64,000 bases of DNA, from assembly GCA_963708325.1 (NCBI GenBank), contig OY970203.1:1302001-1366000 (forward strand), in the 5' to 3' direction. The notes below the pieces were generated by a model. The model made no database searches and was not told the DNA's origin. It saw only the letters and a list, made by a program, of their open reading frames with translations. A program made the position numbers and the translations under genes. Of this stretch, positions 8,644-17,597 are shown piece by piece. Source of the DNA: G963708325 sp963708325. Its GTDB lineage: Bacteria > Actinomycetota > Thermoleophilia > Solirubrobacterales > 70-9. Every line of letters starts with the position of its first letter. Position 1 is the stretch's first letter.

Positions 8644-9729
8644 CTAGACCCCGACGACTCTCCGGTAGGCGCGGTCGAGCCGTTCCAGCTCCGCGGCGCG
8701 ATCGACGTTCGCGCATGCCCAGTTCCTTGCTCGCGCGCGGTTGGCACCAGGATCTGGGTCGCGGATCGTCTCCGCCAGGGCCGACGCGATCGCCGCGGGG
8801 TCGGCCGGGACGAGACGCGCCGCCCCCTCCAGGTCCCGCTCGTGGATCTGGGGAAGGTCGGACAGCACCATCGGCAGGCCGCAGGCCAGGCCCTCCCAGA
8901 CCGACTGGGGCGAGCCGTCGGACGAGGGAACCGAGACGCCGACCGAGGCGGCGCGGAAGAGCTTTGGCAGCTCGGCATGGCTCACCGGCGGATGGATCGC
9001 AAAGCTGCCGCCAAGATTGCGCGACTCGAGCGCCGCGAGGACCTCGGGTGGAAGAGCCGAGCGCTCGGCGATCATGACCAGCCGCACCGATGGGACGACG
9101 GCCCGCAGTCGCCGGAACGCGTCCACCACCACGGGCAGCCGGTAGGTCGGCGATCCGCCGCGAAAGCTCAGCACGATCGGGCCCGGATCGAGTGCGAGGT
9201 ACTCGAGCAGGCCGGCCGGGGCCTCGCCGGGGGAGAAGCTCTCAAGGTCGATCCCGATGTCTATCTGCACGCAGCGATCCGGTCGGGCGCCGGCGGCGAT
9301 CACGGCGCGACAGAGGTCCGGGGAGGGAGCGCTCACCAGGCTCGCGCGGCGAAGCGCGACTCGCGACCTGACCCGCAGGCGCCACGGCGCCAGATAGACC
9401 TCCGAGCCCCAGGCGGAGACGAGTCGTGGCCCCGTTCCCGCGAGCGTCGCCGCGATGCCCCACAGCGGCGGCAGGTGCGCGTGCACGAGCTCGGGATGGA
9501 GGCGATTCGCGAGCCGGCGCAGCCACGGCACGCGCATCGCGATGTTGAGGCCGGTAACGGCGCCGGGGGCGACGTGCACCGACTCGGCGGCATCCCCGAT
9601 CACGGGGTCCGCGCCGGGGCGCAGCTCGCCCGCGACGTGGACGGCGTATCCGAGGTCGCGCGCGTTCTCGGCCCAGCGGCGCGTGTGAACCGAATGCAGC
9701 GGGCCGAGATGCAACACGGGTCGAGGCAC
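8644..9729 (-). CDS. GT4 family glycosyltransferase
   Basis: 361 residues from the GTG at 9729, two bases after the stop of the upstream gene. The N-terminal acceptor domain starts VPRPVLHLGPLHSVHTRRW; the C-terminal donor domain carries VLSFRGG, PSSDGSPQSVWEGLACGLPMVLSD, the E-x7-E-like motif of GT4 retaining enzymes (here DGSPQSVWEGLA). The frame is open upstream inside the neighbouring gene, but that extension has no resemblance to the family. Probably adds one sugar of the repeat unit from a nucleotide-sugar donor in the cytoplasm; sugar unknown. Confidence 0.86.
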   Translation of the reverse strand: MPRPVLHLGPLHSVHTRRWAENARDLGYAVHVAGELRPGADPVIGDAAESVHVAPGAVTGLNIAMRVPWLRRLANRLHPELVHAHLPPLWGIAATLAGTGPRLVSAWGSEVYLAPWRLRVRSRVALRRASLVSAPSPDLCRAVIAAGARPDRCVQIDIGIDLESFSPGEAPAGLLEYLALDPGPIVLSFRGGSPTYRLPVVVDAFRRLRAVVPSVRLVMIAERSALPPEVLAALESRNLGGSFAIHPPVSHAELPKLFRAASVGVSVPSSDGSPQSVWEGLACGLPMVLSDLPQIHERDLEGAARLVPADPAAIASALAETIRDPDPGANRARARNWACANVDRAAELERLDRAYRRVVGV

Positions 9730-9731
9730 GC

Positions 9732-11435
9732 TCAGACGGTCCGTGCCAGGTACATGTCCTCCGGATATGGCGAATCGGGCCCGGCCGGCAGCGTGTGAAC
9801 AAGCTCGTAGCGGCCGCTCAGGAGGCTCTTGACGAAGGCAGGCGGATGGTATGCGGCGCACATCTTCGATCCGGCGCTCCGCGGGAAATGCACGATCAGC
9901 TCGCCGCGATCGAACCGCATCCGGTCGTCCGGGGGGAGGAGATGCCGGAACGTCGCGCCGGCCGTCGTCAGCAGCAGGTGGCCACCCGGCCGCAGAATCC
10001 TATGTAGCTCCTCGAGCCAGGGGGCCTGGAGCGTCGCTGGCAGGTGCGTGAACACCGAGAGGGCATAGACGAAGTCGAACCGATTGGCGGGGAAGTCGGT
10101 GGGCGGATCGATCCGGTTGAGGCTGAACCGGGCAAACGGCAGGTTCGCGGCGCCCCACGCGACCGCATCGGGGTTGGAGTCGCACGCGAACACCTCGGCC
10201 TTGCCCAGCGCGGACCACCTGCGCACCACGCGGCCGGAGCCGCATCCGAAGTCCAGGATCGATCCGAAGTCCCCGATCCGCATCCCGGCTTCCCGAAGAA
10301 CCCGCTCGATCGCCGCCGCCGACTGCCTTCCCCCATCGATGTCGCTCGCCGGGCTGGCCAGCCCGATCGCCGCCACGCGCAGCCGGACAGGCGGGACCGG
10401 CAGGCCGTCGGGCGCCGTATAGCCGGCGTGGCGGCGTCGCCCGGCCGCCGAGATCGCCGCCTGGCGCAGGCGGTACGCACCGAGCAGGACTTCGGAATCG
10501 CGGATCGCCGGCGGTGCGGAGAGCAACCGGTGCTTGAGCCACCTGGCGGCCGTGCGCCGCGACGGCGGCAGCCGCCGCATGAGCGCGGTCCGCACCACGG
10601 ACACGCACAGCTTCGTGGCGATGCCGAGGTAGACGGCGAGGTTCAGGACCGGGTTTCGACGCGCCGCGTAGTGCTTGCGGTAGAAGCGGTACATCCCGTA
10701 GTGAAACGCGTAGTTGAGGCGGGGACTGCGGAGCCGGCCGCTGCTTCCCGCCTTCACATGAGCGACGGTGACCGAGGGCTCGTACCAGGTCACCCACCCG
10801 GCTCGCGCGAAGCGGTAGCAGAGGTCGAGGTCCTCCATGTACATCCAGAAGCCCTCGTCGAATAGTCCGACCTCCTTCAGCGCCCGGCGGCGGATCAGCA
10901 TGAACGCTCCGTTCACCGCATCAACCGAACCGGCTCGGACCTTGGGGGCCCGGTACTCGGCGAGGGCGCCGCTCGCCCCCGCGCGCCTGCCGATCCGAAG
11001 GAAGTGGCCCAGGGCGCTTACCGGGGTGGGGAACGAGCGCTTGGCCGCGTGATCGAAACTGCCGTCGTCGAGCTCGAGGCGCGGCCCGCACATCCCGACC
11101 TCGGGCCGCTCGTCCATCAGGTCAAGCAGGCGGTCGAGGGCGCCTTCGGTGATGCGGGTGTCGGGGTTGAGCACCAGCGCATACGGAGCGTGCCCCTGGC
11201 GCAGCGCGAGGTTGCTCGCCGCCGCGAAGCCGAGGTTTCGACCGGCGTCGGTCAGCTTCACCTCCGGAAACTCGGACCGGACCATCTCCACGGTGCCGTC
11301 CGCCGAGCCGTTGTCCACGACGTGGACGGCCAGCTTGCCACCGGGAGGATGAAGGCGCAGCGACTCGAGGCAGGCCCGGAGGAGCTCCCGGCACCTGTAG
11401 GAGACGATCGCCACGTCTAGGGCGTGCTCGGACAA
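9732..11435 (-). CDS. GT2 glycosyltransferase fused to a SAM methyltransferase
   Basis: 567 residues, two enzymes in one chain. Residues 1 to about 300: GT2 with VAIVSYRCRELL, VVDNGSADGT, NLGFAAASN, LNPDTRI (DXD-like) and LFDEGFWMYMEDLDLCYR. Residues about 370-567: class I methyltransferase with LDFGCGSGRVVRRW (motif I), FACDSNPDAV (motif II) and a typical LRPGGHLLLTT strand. The start is a TTG at 11435; a -10-like TAGTCT (11445-11450) lies nine bases upstream. Fusing transfer and methylation suggests a methylated terminal sugar, which in other systems can cap chain growth (inference). Confidence 0.88.
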   Translation of the reverse strand: MSEHALDVAIVSYRCRELLRACLESLRLHPPGGKLAVHVVDNGSADGTVEMVRSEFPEVKLTDAGRNLGFAAASNLALRQGHAPYALVLNPDTRITEGALDRLLDLMDERPEVGMCGPRLELDDGSFDHAAKRSFPTPVSALGHFLRIGRRAGASGALAEYRAPKVRAGSVDAVNGAFMLIRRRALKEVGLFDEGFWMYMEDLDLCYRFARAGWVTWYEPSVTVAHVKAGSSGRLRSPRLNYAFHYGMYRFYRKHYAARRNPVLNLAVYLGIATKLCVSVVRTALMRRLPPSRRTAARWLKHRLLSAPPAIRDSEVLLGAYRLRQAAISAAGRRRHAGYTAPDGLPVPPVRLRVAAIGLASPASDIDGGRQSAAAIERVLREAGMRIGDFGSILDFGCGSGRVVRRWSALGKAEVFACDSNPDAVAWGAANLPFARFSLNRIDPPTDFPANRFDFVYALSVFTHLPATLQAPWLEELHRILRPGGHLLLTTAGATFRHLLPPDDRMRFDRGELIVHFPRSAGSKMCAAYHPPAFVKSLLSGRYELVHTLPAGPDSPYPEDMYLARTV

Positions 11436-11444
11436 GGTGCGGCG

Positions 11445-11450
11445 AGACTA
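11445..11450 (-). promoter_or_regulatory. -10 box TAGTCT, 9 nt before the GT2-methyltransferase start
   Basis: TAGTCT with a 9-nt gap to the TTG at 11435; weaker leaderless candidate than the 6-7 nt examples. It would give the fusion gene its own transcript apart from the upstream GT-C gene, from which it is separated by 25 bp. Confidence 0.35.
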
Positions 11451-11460
11451 GTCACACCGG

Positions 11461-12942
11461 TCAGCAGGCGCTGGCGAAAGTCCATTCGCCGTCTCGCACC
11501 ACGGTCCCGGAGCGCGGCGGCGATCGCCACTTGCGACGCAGCACCGAGCGCCCGGGGTCGACGGTTGCCCAGCGCTTCAGCTCGACGGCGGCCGGATCCC
11601 GATCGAATGCCTCCGCCGCGGCCGCCCGCGCCCCCTGGGCGAAGTCCGGAACCGGGCCGCCGACCGCGATTCGCGGGCAGGCGGCGACGGCGGCCTCGAC
11701 CGCGGGCTTGGCCAGAAGGGACTGCAGCCGGCGCTGCTCGGCGTGACGGTGGTGCTGGGCGGCGAGCAGGTCCCCCAGGTCGGACAGATAGAAGGGCGCC
11801 GTGGCCATCGCGCCGCCGAGTCCGATCACCGCGGCGGCGAACAGCGCCCGCGACCGATCGGCGCGGTGGGCCGCGATCGCGACGAGAACGACCAGGGCGA
11901 GCGCCGAGACGAGCAGGTAGCGGTCCACGTTGAGCAGGCTCACCACGAAGAGGGCGACGAAGCTGGCGATCCCGGCGAGCCCGATCAGGGCCGTGAGCAG
12001 CGCCGCCCGGTCGTCGCCCTCGAGGCGGCCGCGCCTCCAGGCGGAGCGGCCCTGCCAGAGGAAAGCGAGCGCGGCGATCGTCCCGCCCAGCGCGAGCGGC
12101 CAGCCGACGACCCCCGCGGTGCCTCGGCGGACCGTTCCAAGACGCGTCGCATACGGAATCCACCCGAAATGGGTGACCGGCAGCGGTGCGCTGTATCCCG
12201 CCGCGAGCTGGTCGGCCCGCCTGCCGACGCGAGTGCGGGCAACGGTCTGCATCGGATCCCCGGTGACCACCCAGTCGAAGCCGATCCAGAGAGCGGGGGC
12301 GGCGAGGGCGAGGGCAATCGCGGCCGCACGCTCAACTCCGCCACGGCCGGGACGGGTCGCAAACCAGACGGCGTAGCCGATCGCGAAGAGCCAAACCTCG
12401 GGGCGCAGCAGCCCGGCGAGGGCGAGCAGGATCAGCACGGAGCGCCAGTTTCCCTGCGGTCGTTCGGCGACCAGGGCGGTGGCCAGGAGCACCATCGCGG
12501 CAAACGGAACGTCGCCAACGGCCGCGGTCCCGTAGAAGGCAACCTTGGGGCGAATCACCACCAGCAGCACGGCGGCGACCGCCAGCCCCGATCCGCCGGC
12601 CTTGCGGACGAGCCTGTACACGGCGTACGCGAGCGCGACGTAGGCGAGCGCCCACAGAGCCGAGTACGCCGTCAGCGCGGCGGACGGACTGAGCGGCGAA
12701 AGCAGGGCGCCGACGCCGATCGTGAGCGGGTGCTTGATCGGGACCAGTGTCCCGCCGAAGTCGGGCGAGCGCCCGTGCGCGAGCTCCGATCCCCAGCCGA
12801 GCGCGAAGCGGGCGTCGCTCGACGGAGCGATGTAGGGCAGCGCGATCCAGACGAACGCCGCCAGCCCGACGACGGCCGCGGCGATCCTGACCCCACATCG
12901 CGCCATCAGCCGCCGCGGAGCGAGTGCGGTCGCCTGCGTCAC
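11461..12942 (-). CDS. GT-C-type membrane glycosyltransferase (ArnT/PMT-like)
   Basis: 493 residues, about ten hydrophobic segments. The first predicted external loop has SDARFALGWGSELAHGRSPDF, resembling the acidic first loop of GT-C enzymes that use lipid-linked sugars. A soluble C-terminal part (about 395-493) follows the last membrane span. The GTG start at 12942 is favoured because a -10-like TAGGAT (12951-12956) sits eight bases upstream. It would transfer a sugar from a polyprenyl-phosphate donor outside the membrane; donor and acceptor cannot be read from sequence. A DPM1-like synthase at 43203-43949 could supply such a donor (inference). Confidence 0.72.
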   Translation of the reverse strand: MTQATALAPRRLMARCGVRIAAAVVGLAAFVWIALPYIAPSSDARFALGWGSELAHGRSPDFGGTLVPIKHPLTIGVGALLSPLSPSAALTAYSALWALAYVALAYAVYRLVRKAGGSGLAVAAVLLVVIRPKVAFYGTAAVGDVPFAAMVLLATALVAERPQGNWRSVLILLALAGLLRPEVWLFAIGYAVWFATRPGRGGVERAAAIALALAAPALWIGFDWVVTGDPMQTVARTRVGRRADQLAAGYSAPLPVTHFGWIPYATRLGTVRRGTAGVVGWPLALGGTIAALAFLWQGRSAWRRGRLEGDDRAALLTALIGLAGIASFVALFVVSLLNVDRYLLVSALALVVLVAIAAHRADRSRALFAAAVIGLGGAMATAPFYLSDLGDLLAAQHHRHAEQRRLQSLLAKPAVEAAVAACPRIAVGGPVPDFAQGARAAAAEAFDRDPAAVELKRWATVDPGRSVLRRKWRSPPRSGTVVRDGEWTFASAC

Positions 12943-12950
12943 TCTCGCGC

Positions 12951-12956
12951 ATCCTA
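12951..12956 (-). promoter_or_regulatory. -10 box TAGGAT, 8 nt before the GT-C gene
   Basis: TAGGAT lies eight bases upstream of the GTG at 12942. It is paired with a second -10 box facing the other way for lhr in a spacer of only 47 bp. Confidence 0.45.
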
Positions 12957-12976
12957 TGGGTGGGGAAACCGGGGCG

Positions 12977-12982
12977 TAAGCT
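12977..12982 (+). promoter_or_regulatory. -10 box TAAGCT, 7 nt before the lhr TTG start
   Basis: TAAGCT with a 7-nt gap to the TTG at 12990. This spacing is the main reason for choosing that TTG as the start of the helicase. Confidence 0.5.
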
Positions 12983-12989
12983 TCGTTGT

Positions 12990-15900
12990 TTGGCCTCGAG
13001 ACCGGAATCGACTGCGAGCAACCCTCTGGAGCCCTTCAGTGCGCCCGTGCGCGCGTGGTTCAAGGGATCGTTCGAGTCGCCCACCGACGCACAGGCGATG
13101 GGCTGGCCGGCGATCTCCTCCGGCGCCCATACGCTGATCTGCGCGCCGACGGGCTCGGGCAAGACCCTGGCGGCCTTCCTCTGGGGGATCGACAGGCTGG
13201 CCCGCGACCCGGCCTCGCTCGGCCAGGGCGTGCGGATCGTCTATGTCTCCCCGCTGAAGGCGCTCTCCTACGACATCGAGCGCAACCTGCGCGCTCCCCT
13301 CGCCGGCATCGGCGCCGAGATCTCGGTGGGGCTGCGCACCGGCGACACGCCCCAGCGCGAGCGCCAGGCGATGCGGCGAAAGCCCCCCGACATCCTGATC
13401 ACCACCCCCGAGTCGCTCTACCTGATCCTCAGCTCGGGCGCCAGGGAGATGCTGACCGGCACCGAGGCGGTGATCGTCGACGAGATCCATGCCGTTGCCC
13501 AGTCCAAGCGCGGGTCGCACCTGGCGCTGACCCTGGAGCGCCTCGAGCACCTGGCGCGGGCCGGCCGGCCCGACGACGGGCAGGCGGCGGTGCAGCGGAT
13601 CGGCCTTTCGGCGACCCAGCGCCCGCTGGAGACCGTCGCCCGCTTCCTGGTCGGGCCGCGCCGGCAGTGCGAGATAGTCGACGCCGGCCGCGCCAAGCAG
13701 CTCGACCTCCAGATCTGCGTCCCCGTCGAGGACATGACCGACCCGGGCAGATCAGCAAGCGGGGAACCACGAAACGGCAGCTCTGCGGGTGGCGTGGGAA
13801 CGGCCCCCGCCGCGCGCACGCAAACGGAGCACGGCGGGGACGTTCCCACGACAGGACCCGCAGCCCAAAGCCAGGAGCCCTCGCCTGAGCGCATCGACCC
13901 CGGCCCGATCGAGGCCGCCCTGGACGCGGCTTCCAACCCCCGCTCGATCTGGCCCGCGATCTACCCCGAGCTGCTGCGGCTCGTGCGCGAGCACACGTCG
14001 ACGATCGTCTTCGTCAACAACCGCCGCGGCGCCGAGCGCCTGGCCAAACGCCTGAACGAGCTGGCCAACGAAGAGGAATCGCTCGAGCTACCAGCTACTG
14101 AGCACGGTGGGCACCACCCCGCCGCCCCCGAAGCGGAGGGCGAGGTCGTCGCGAGGGCCCACCACGGCTCCCTCTCCCACGAGGAGCGGACGCTGGTCGA
14201 GGAGCTCCTGAAGTCGGGCAAGCTGCCCTGCCTGGTGGCGACGTCGTCGCTCGAGCTGGGGATCGATATGGGCGCGGTGGACCTCGTGATCCAGGTCGAG
14301 TCGCCGAAGTCCGTGACCCGCGGGATGCAGCGGGTGGGCCGCGCCGGCCACACCCTCGGCGAGGTCTCCAAGGGCCGGATATTCCCCAAGTTCAGGGCCG
14401 ACCTCCTGGAGTGCGCGGTGGTGGCGCGGAAGATGCGCGAGGGCGAGATCGAGGAGACCGTGATCCCGCGCAACCCCCTCGACGTGCTCGCCCAGCACCT
14501 CGTCTCGATGGCCGCCGACGAGGAGTGGCGGGTGGACGACGTCGAGCGGCTGGTCACCGCCGCCGAGCCGTTCTCCGACCTCTCCCGCGAGCAGCTCGAG
14601 AACGTGCTGGACATGCTCGACGGGCGCTATCCCTCCGACCGCTTCGCCGAGCTGAGGCCACGGCTCGTCTGGGACCGCACCGCCGCCACCGTGCGCGGGC
14701 GGCCGGGGGCGCGCCAGCTGGTGGTCACCAACGCCGGCACGATCCCGGACCGCGGCCTCTACGGCGTCCACCTTCCCGACGGGCGCCGGGTCGGCGAGCT
14801 GGACGAGGAGATGGTCTACGAGGCCCGCCCGGGCCAGACCTTCCTGCTCGGCGCGACCACCTGGCGGATCGCGGAGATCACCCGCGACCGGGTGATCGTC
14901 ACGCCGGCCCCCGGGGTGCCCGGGGCGGTGCCGTTCTGGCGCGGCGACGGCGTCGGGCGCCCGGCCGAGCTGGGGCGGGCGATCGGCGAGTTCGCGCGCG
15001 AGGCGGTCTCCGCCGACCCGGTCGAGCTGGCCCGCGACTACGACCTCGACCGCCGCGCCGCCGAGAACCTCGTCGCCTACCTGCGCGAGCAGCAGGACGC
15101 CACCCGCGTCGTTCCCTCCGACGAGACGATCGTGGTCGAGCGCTTCCGCGACGAGATCGGAGACTGGCGCCTCTGCGTGCTGTCGCCGTTCGGCGGCCGC
15201 GTCCACGCAGCCTGGGGCCTCGCCGCTTCCGCTCGGATCCGCGACGAGCACGAGCTGGAGGCCGACGCGATCTGGTCCGACGACGGCATAGTCGTCCACC
15301 TGCCCGACGCCGACGAGGCACCGTCGGCCGACCTGGTGCTGCTCGAGCCGGACGAGATCGAGGACCTGGTGGTGCGGGAGCTGTCGGGGTCGGCGCTCTT
15401 CGGCGCGCGCTTTCGCGAGAACGCCGCGCGCTCGCTGCTGATACCCCGCGCCTATCCCGGCCGGCGCACGCCCCTGTGGCAGCAGCGCCTGAAGTCGCAG
15501 AGCCTGCTGGAGGTTGCGCGCGACTTCCCCCGCTTCCCGGTCGTGCTGGAGACCTACCGAGAGTGTCTGCGCGACGTGCTCGACCTGCCCGCGCTCGAAG
15601 GCCTGCTGCGCGACATCTCGACGCGGCGGATCTCGCTGGTCGAGGTGGAGACGCCGACGGCCTCTCCGTTCGCGTCGTCGCTGCTGTTCGACTACGTCGC
15701 CACCTACATGTACGAGGGCGACACCCCGAACGCCGAGCGCCGCGCCGCCGCCCTCGCCCTCGACCGCGAGCTGCTGCGCGAGCTGCTCGGGCAGGAGGAG
15801 CTGCGCGACCTGATCGACCCCGATGCGCTGGCCGAGGTCGAGGCGTCGCTGCAGCACCTCGGCGAGACGGCGCGGGCGCGCGACCGCGACGGCCTGCAGC

Positions 15901-17594
15901 AGGTGCTGCGCCGGCTCGGCGACCTCACCGCCGAGGAGTGCGAGGCGCGCGTCGTCGAGCGCTATTCGGCCGCCTCGATGCTCGACAAGCTGGAGTCGGA
16001 GCGGCGCGCCGCGCGGGTGCGGATCGCCGGCGAGGAGCGCTGGATCCCCGCGGAGGACGCGGGCCTGTACCGCGACGCGCTCGGGGTGCCGCCCCCGGCG
16101 GGCCTGCCCGACTCGTTTCTGCAGTCGGTCCCCGGCCCGATGCTGCGCCTGCTGCGACGCTACGCGCGGACCCACGGCCCCTTCCCGACCCAGCAGCCGG
16201 CCCGGCGCTACGGGGTGGACCCGACGCCGGCGCTGGCCGAGCTGGAGCGCTCGGGGGAGCTCGTCCGCGGCGAGCTGCTGCCCGGGGGAAGCGAGCGGGA
16301 ATGGTGTGATGCCGACGTCCTTCGGCGGGTCCGCCGCGCCAGCCTCGCCCACCTGCGGCGCGAGGTGGAGCCCGCCGATCAGACCGAGATGGCTCGGTTC
16401 CTCGCCGCCTGGCAGAACGTGGACGCCTTCCGCCCGGCCGGCGCGGGACCCGACCGCCTGCGCGAGGCGCTGGTGCCCCTGCAGGGCGTCGCCCTCACTG
16501 CCGAGGTGTGGGAGCGCGATGTCCTGCCGCGACGGCTGGGGGCGTACAGCCCGAGCTGGATGGACGAGCTCTGCACCGGCGGCGAGCTGGTGTGGATAGG
16601 CGCCGGCGCTCTCGGACGCGGCGGCCGCGTGGCGCTCTACTTCCGCGAGGACGTTCGCCTGGCGGGGCCACCGCCGGCCAACGCAAAGCTGGAGGCGCCG
16701 AAGGGGGACGTCCACGACGCGATTCGCGAGCGGCTCGCGGGCGCGCCCTCGTTCTGGCTCGACCTGCTCGCCGACCTCGGCGTCGAGGCGGAGGAGCTCC
16801 ACGCCGCCCTCTGGGACCTCGCCTGGGCCGGGGAGGTGACGAACGACGCCTTCGCGCCGCTGCGCGCGCCGCGGCTGAGCGCGGTCGAGCGCGCCGAGCG
16901 ACGCGGTCGCCGCTTCGGTGGCCGCCGGGCGGGCGCCGGGCGCGCCGTGCAGGGCCGCTGGTCGTCGACCGCCGCCCTGTTCGAGAACGCTCCGGCCGCC
17001 GGCCCCCGACTGCGGGCGCAGGCGGAGCTGATGATGGAGCGCTACGGGATCGTCACCCGCGAGACGGTGCTGGCCGAGGGCATCCCCGGCGGATTCGCCG
17101 CTCTCTACGGCGAGCTGTCCAACCTGGAGGTGCTGGGCACGGCGCGGCGCGGCTACTTCGTCGAGGGCCTGGGCGGGGCCCAATTCGCCCTTCCGGGCGC
17201 CGTCGAGCGCCTGCGCTCGCAGCCGCGACCTGACGGCGACCACCTGCTGCTGGCGGCGACGGACCCGGCGAACCCGTACGGGGCGGCGCTTCCCTGGCCG
17301 CCCCGCGAGGGATCGCGCAGACCGGCTCGGACGCCGGGCGCCTACCTGCTGCTGCGCGACGGGGAGCCGCTCCTCTACGTCGAGCGCGGCGGCAGGGGGA
17401 TCCTGCGAATGCGCGAGCTGGCACCGGCGGAGCTGGCAGAGGGGGTCGCCGAGCTGGCCGAGGCGGCCCGCGAAGGCCTGATCCCGCGGCTGGCGATCGA
17501 GCGGATCGACGGCGAGGCCGTGATCGGCTCCGGCCTCGAGCCTGTGCTGATCGAGGCGGGCTTCAGCCGCCAACCGCGGCGGCTTGTGGCCTGA
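12990..17594 (+). CDS. lhr: Lhr-type DEAD/DEAH superfamily 2 helicase
   Basis: 1534 residues from a TTG at 12990; in-frame sequence upstream is antisense to the neighbouring gene. Superfamily 2 motifs: CAPTGSGKT (about 51), VDEIHAV (about 162), LSATQRP (about 204), TIVFVNNRRGAERLA (about 335) and QRVGRAGH (about 447). The long C-terminal half matches the winged-helix and Lhr-specific domains of Mycobacterium Lhr, a 3'-5' ssDNA translocase that unwinds RNA:DNA hybrids and is linked to DNA repair. An extra segment (about residues 250-306, Gly/Ser/Pro/Thr-rich) between the two RecA-like lobes is encoded by a palindromic DNA element. It ends 3 bp before the convergent c-di-GMP gene. Confidence 0.92.
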   Translation: MASRPESTASNPLEPFSAPVRAWFKGSFESPTDAQAMGWPAISSGAHTLICAPTGSGKTLAAFLWGIDRLARDPASLGQGVRIVYVSPLKALSYDIERNLRAPLAGIGAEISVGLRTGDTPQRERQAMRRKPPDILITTPESLYLILSSGAREMLTGTEAVIVDEIHAVAQSKRGSHLALTLERLEHLARAGRPDDGQAAVQRIGLSATQRPLETVARFLVGPRRQCEIVDAGRAKQLDLQICVPVEDMTDPGRSASGEPRNGSSAGGVGTAPAARTQTEHGGDVPTTGPAAQSQEPSPERIDPGPIEAALDAASNPRSIWPAIYPELLRLVREHTSTIVFVNNRRGAERLAKRLNELANEEESLELPATEHGGHHPAAPEAEGEVVARAHHGSLSHEERTLVEELLKSGKLPCLVATSSLELGIDMGAVDLVIQVESPKSVTRGMQRVGRAGHTLGEVSKGRIFPKFRADLLECAVVARKMREGEIEETVIPRNPLDVLAQHLVSMAADEEWRVDDVERLVTAAEPFSDLSREQLENVLDMLDGRYPSDRFAELRPRLVWDRTAATVRGRPGARQLVVTNAGTIPDRGLYGVHLPDGRRVGELDEEMVYEARPGQTFLLGATTWRIAEITRDRVIVTPAPGVPGAVPFWRGDGVGRPAELGRAIGEFAREAVSADPVELARDYDLDRRAAENLVAYLREQQDATRVVPSDETIVVERFRDEIGDWRLCVLSPFGGRVHAAWGLAASARIRDEHELEADAIWSDDGIVVHLPDADEAPSADLVLLEPDEIEDLVVRELSGSALFGARFRENAARSLLIPRAYPGRRTPLWQQRLKSQSLLEVARDFPRFPVVLETYRECLRDVLDLPALEGLLRDISTRRISLVEVETPTASPFASSLLFDYVATYMYEGDTPNAERRAAALALDRELLRELLGQEELRDLIDPDALAEVEASLQHLGETARARDRDGLQQVLRRLGDLTAEECEARVVERYSAASMLDKLESERRAARVRIAGEERWIPAEDAGLYRDALGVPPPAGLPDSFLQSVPGPMLRLLRRYARTHGPFPTQQPARRYGVDPTPALAELERSGELVRGELLPGGSEREWCDADVLRRVRRASLAHLRREVEPADQTEMARFLAAWQNVDAFRPAGAGPDRLREALVPLQGVALTAEVWERDVLPRRLGAYSPSWMDELCTGGELVWIGAGALGRGGRVALYFREDVRLAGPPPANAKLEAPKGDVHDAIRERLAGAPSFWLDLLADLGVEAEELHAALWDLAWAGEVTNDAFAPLRAPRLSAVERAERRGRRFGGRRAGAGRAVQGRWSSTAALFENAPAAGPRLRAQAELMMERYGIVTRETVLAEGIPGGFAALYGELSNLEVLGTARRGYFVEGLGGAQFALPGAVERLRSQPRPDGDHLLLAATDPANPYGAALPWPPREGSRRPARTPGAYLLLRDGEPLLYVERGGRGILRMRELAPAELAEGVAELAEAAREGLIPRLAIERIDGEAVIGSGLEPVLIEAGFSRQPRRLVA
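13783..13863. repeat. 81-bp inverted repeat inserted in frame in lhr
   Basis: Nested arms pair perfectly in three blocks: CTGCGGGT (13783-13790) with ACCCGCAG (13856-13863); CGTGGGAACG (13793-13802) with CGTTCCCACG (13841-13850); CCCCGCCG (13805-13812) with CGGCGGGG (13832-13839). The loop is 19 nt and small bulges separate the blocks. It encodes low-complexity protein between the helicase lobes and looks like a small palindromic element tolerated inside a gene. Confidence 0.8.
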
Positions 17595-17597
17595 GGG

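Noticed and set aside
1..12942. Genomic island status of the polysaccharide cluster.
   Set aside because: Base and codon use look like the rest of the window, and no integrase, tRNA or direct repeats flank it in the visible part.
14088..17573. A 1161-codon open frame antisense to lhr, and similar long frames antisense to the secreted protein (45264-47561), ileS (48782-52369) and groEL (23820-25580).
   Set aside because: High GC leaves long antisense frames open. The translations are Arg/Ala/Gly/Val-rich with no family motif, while the opposite strand holds clear genes.
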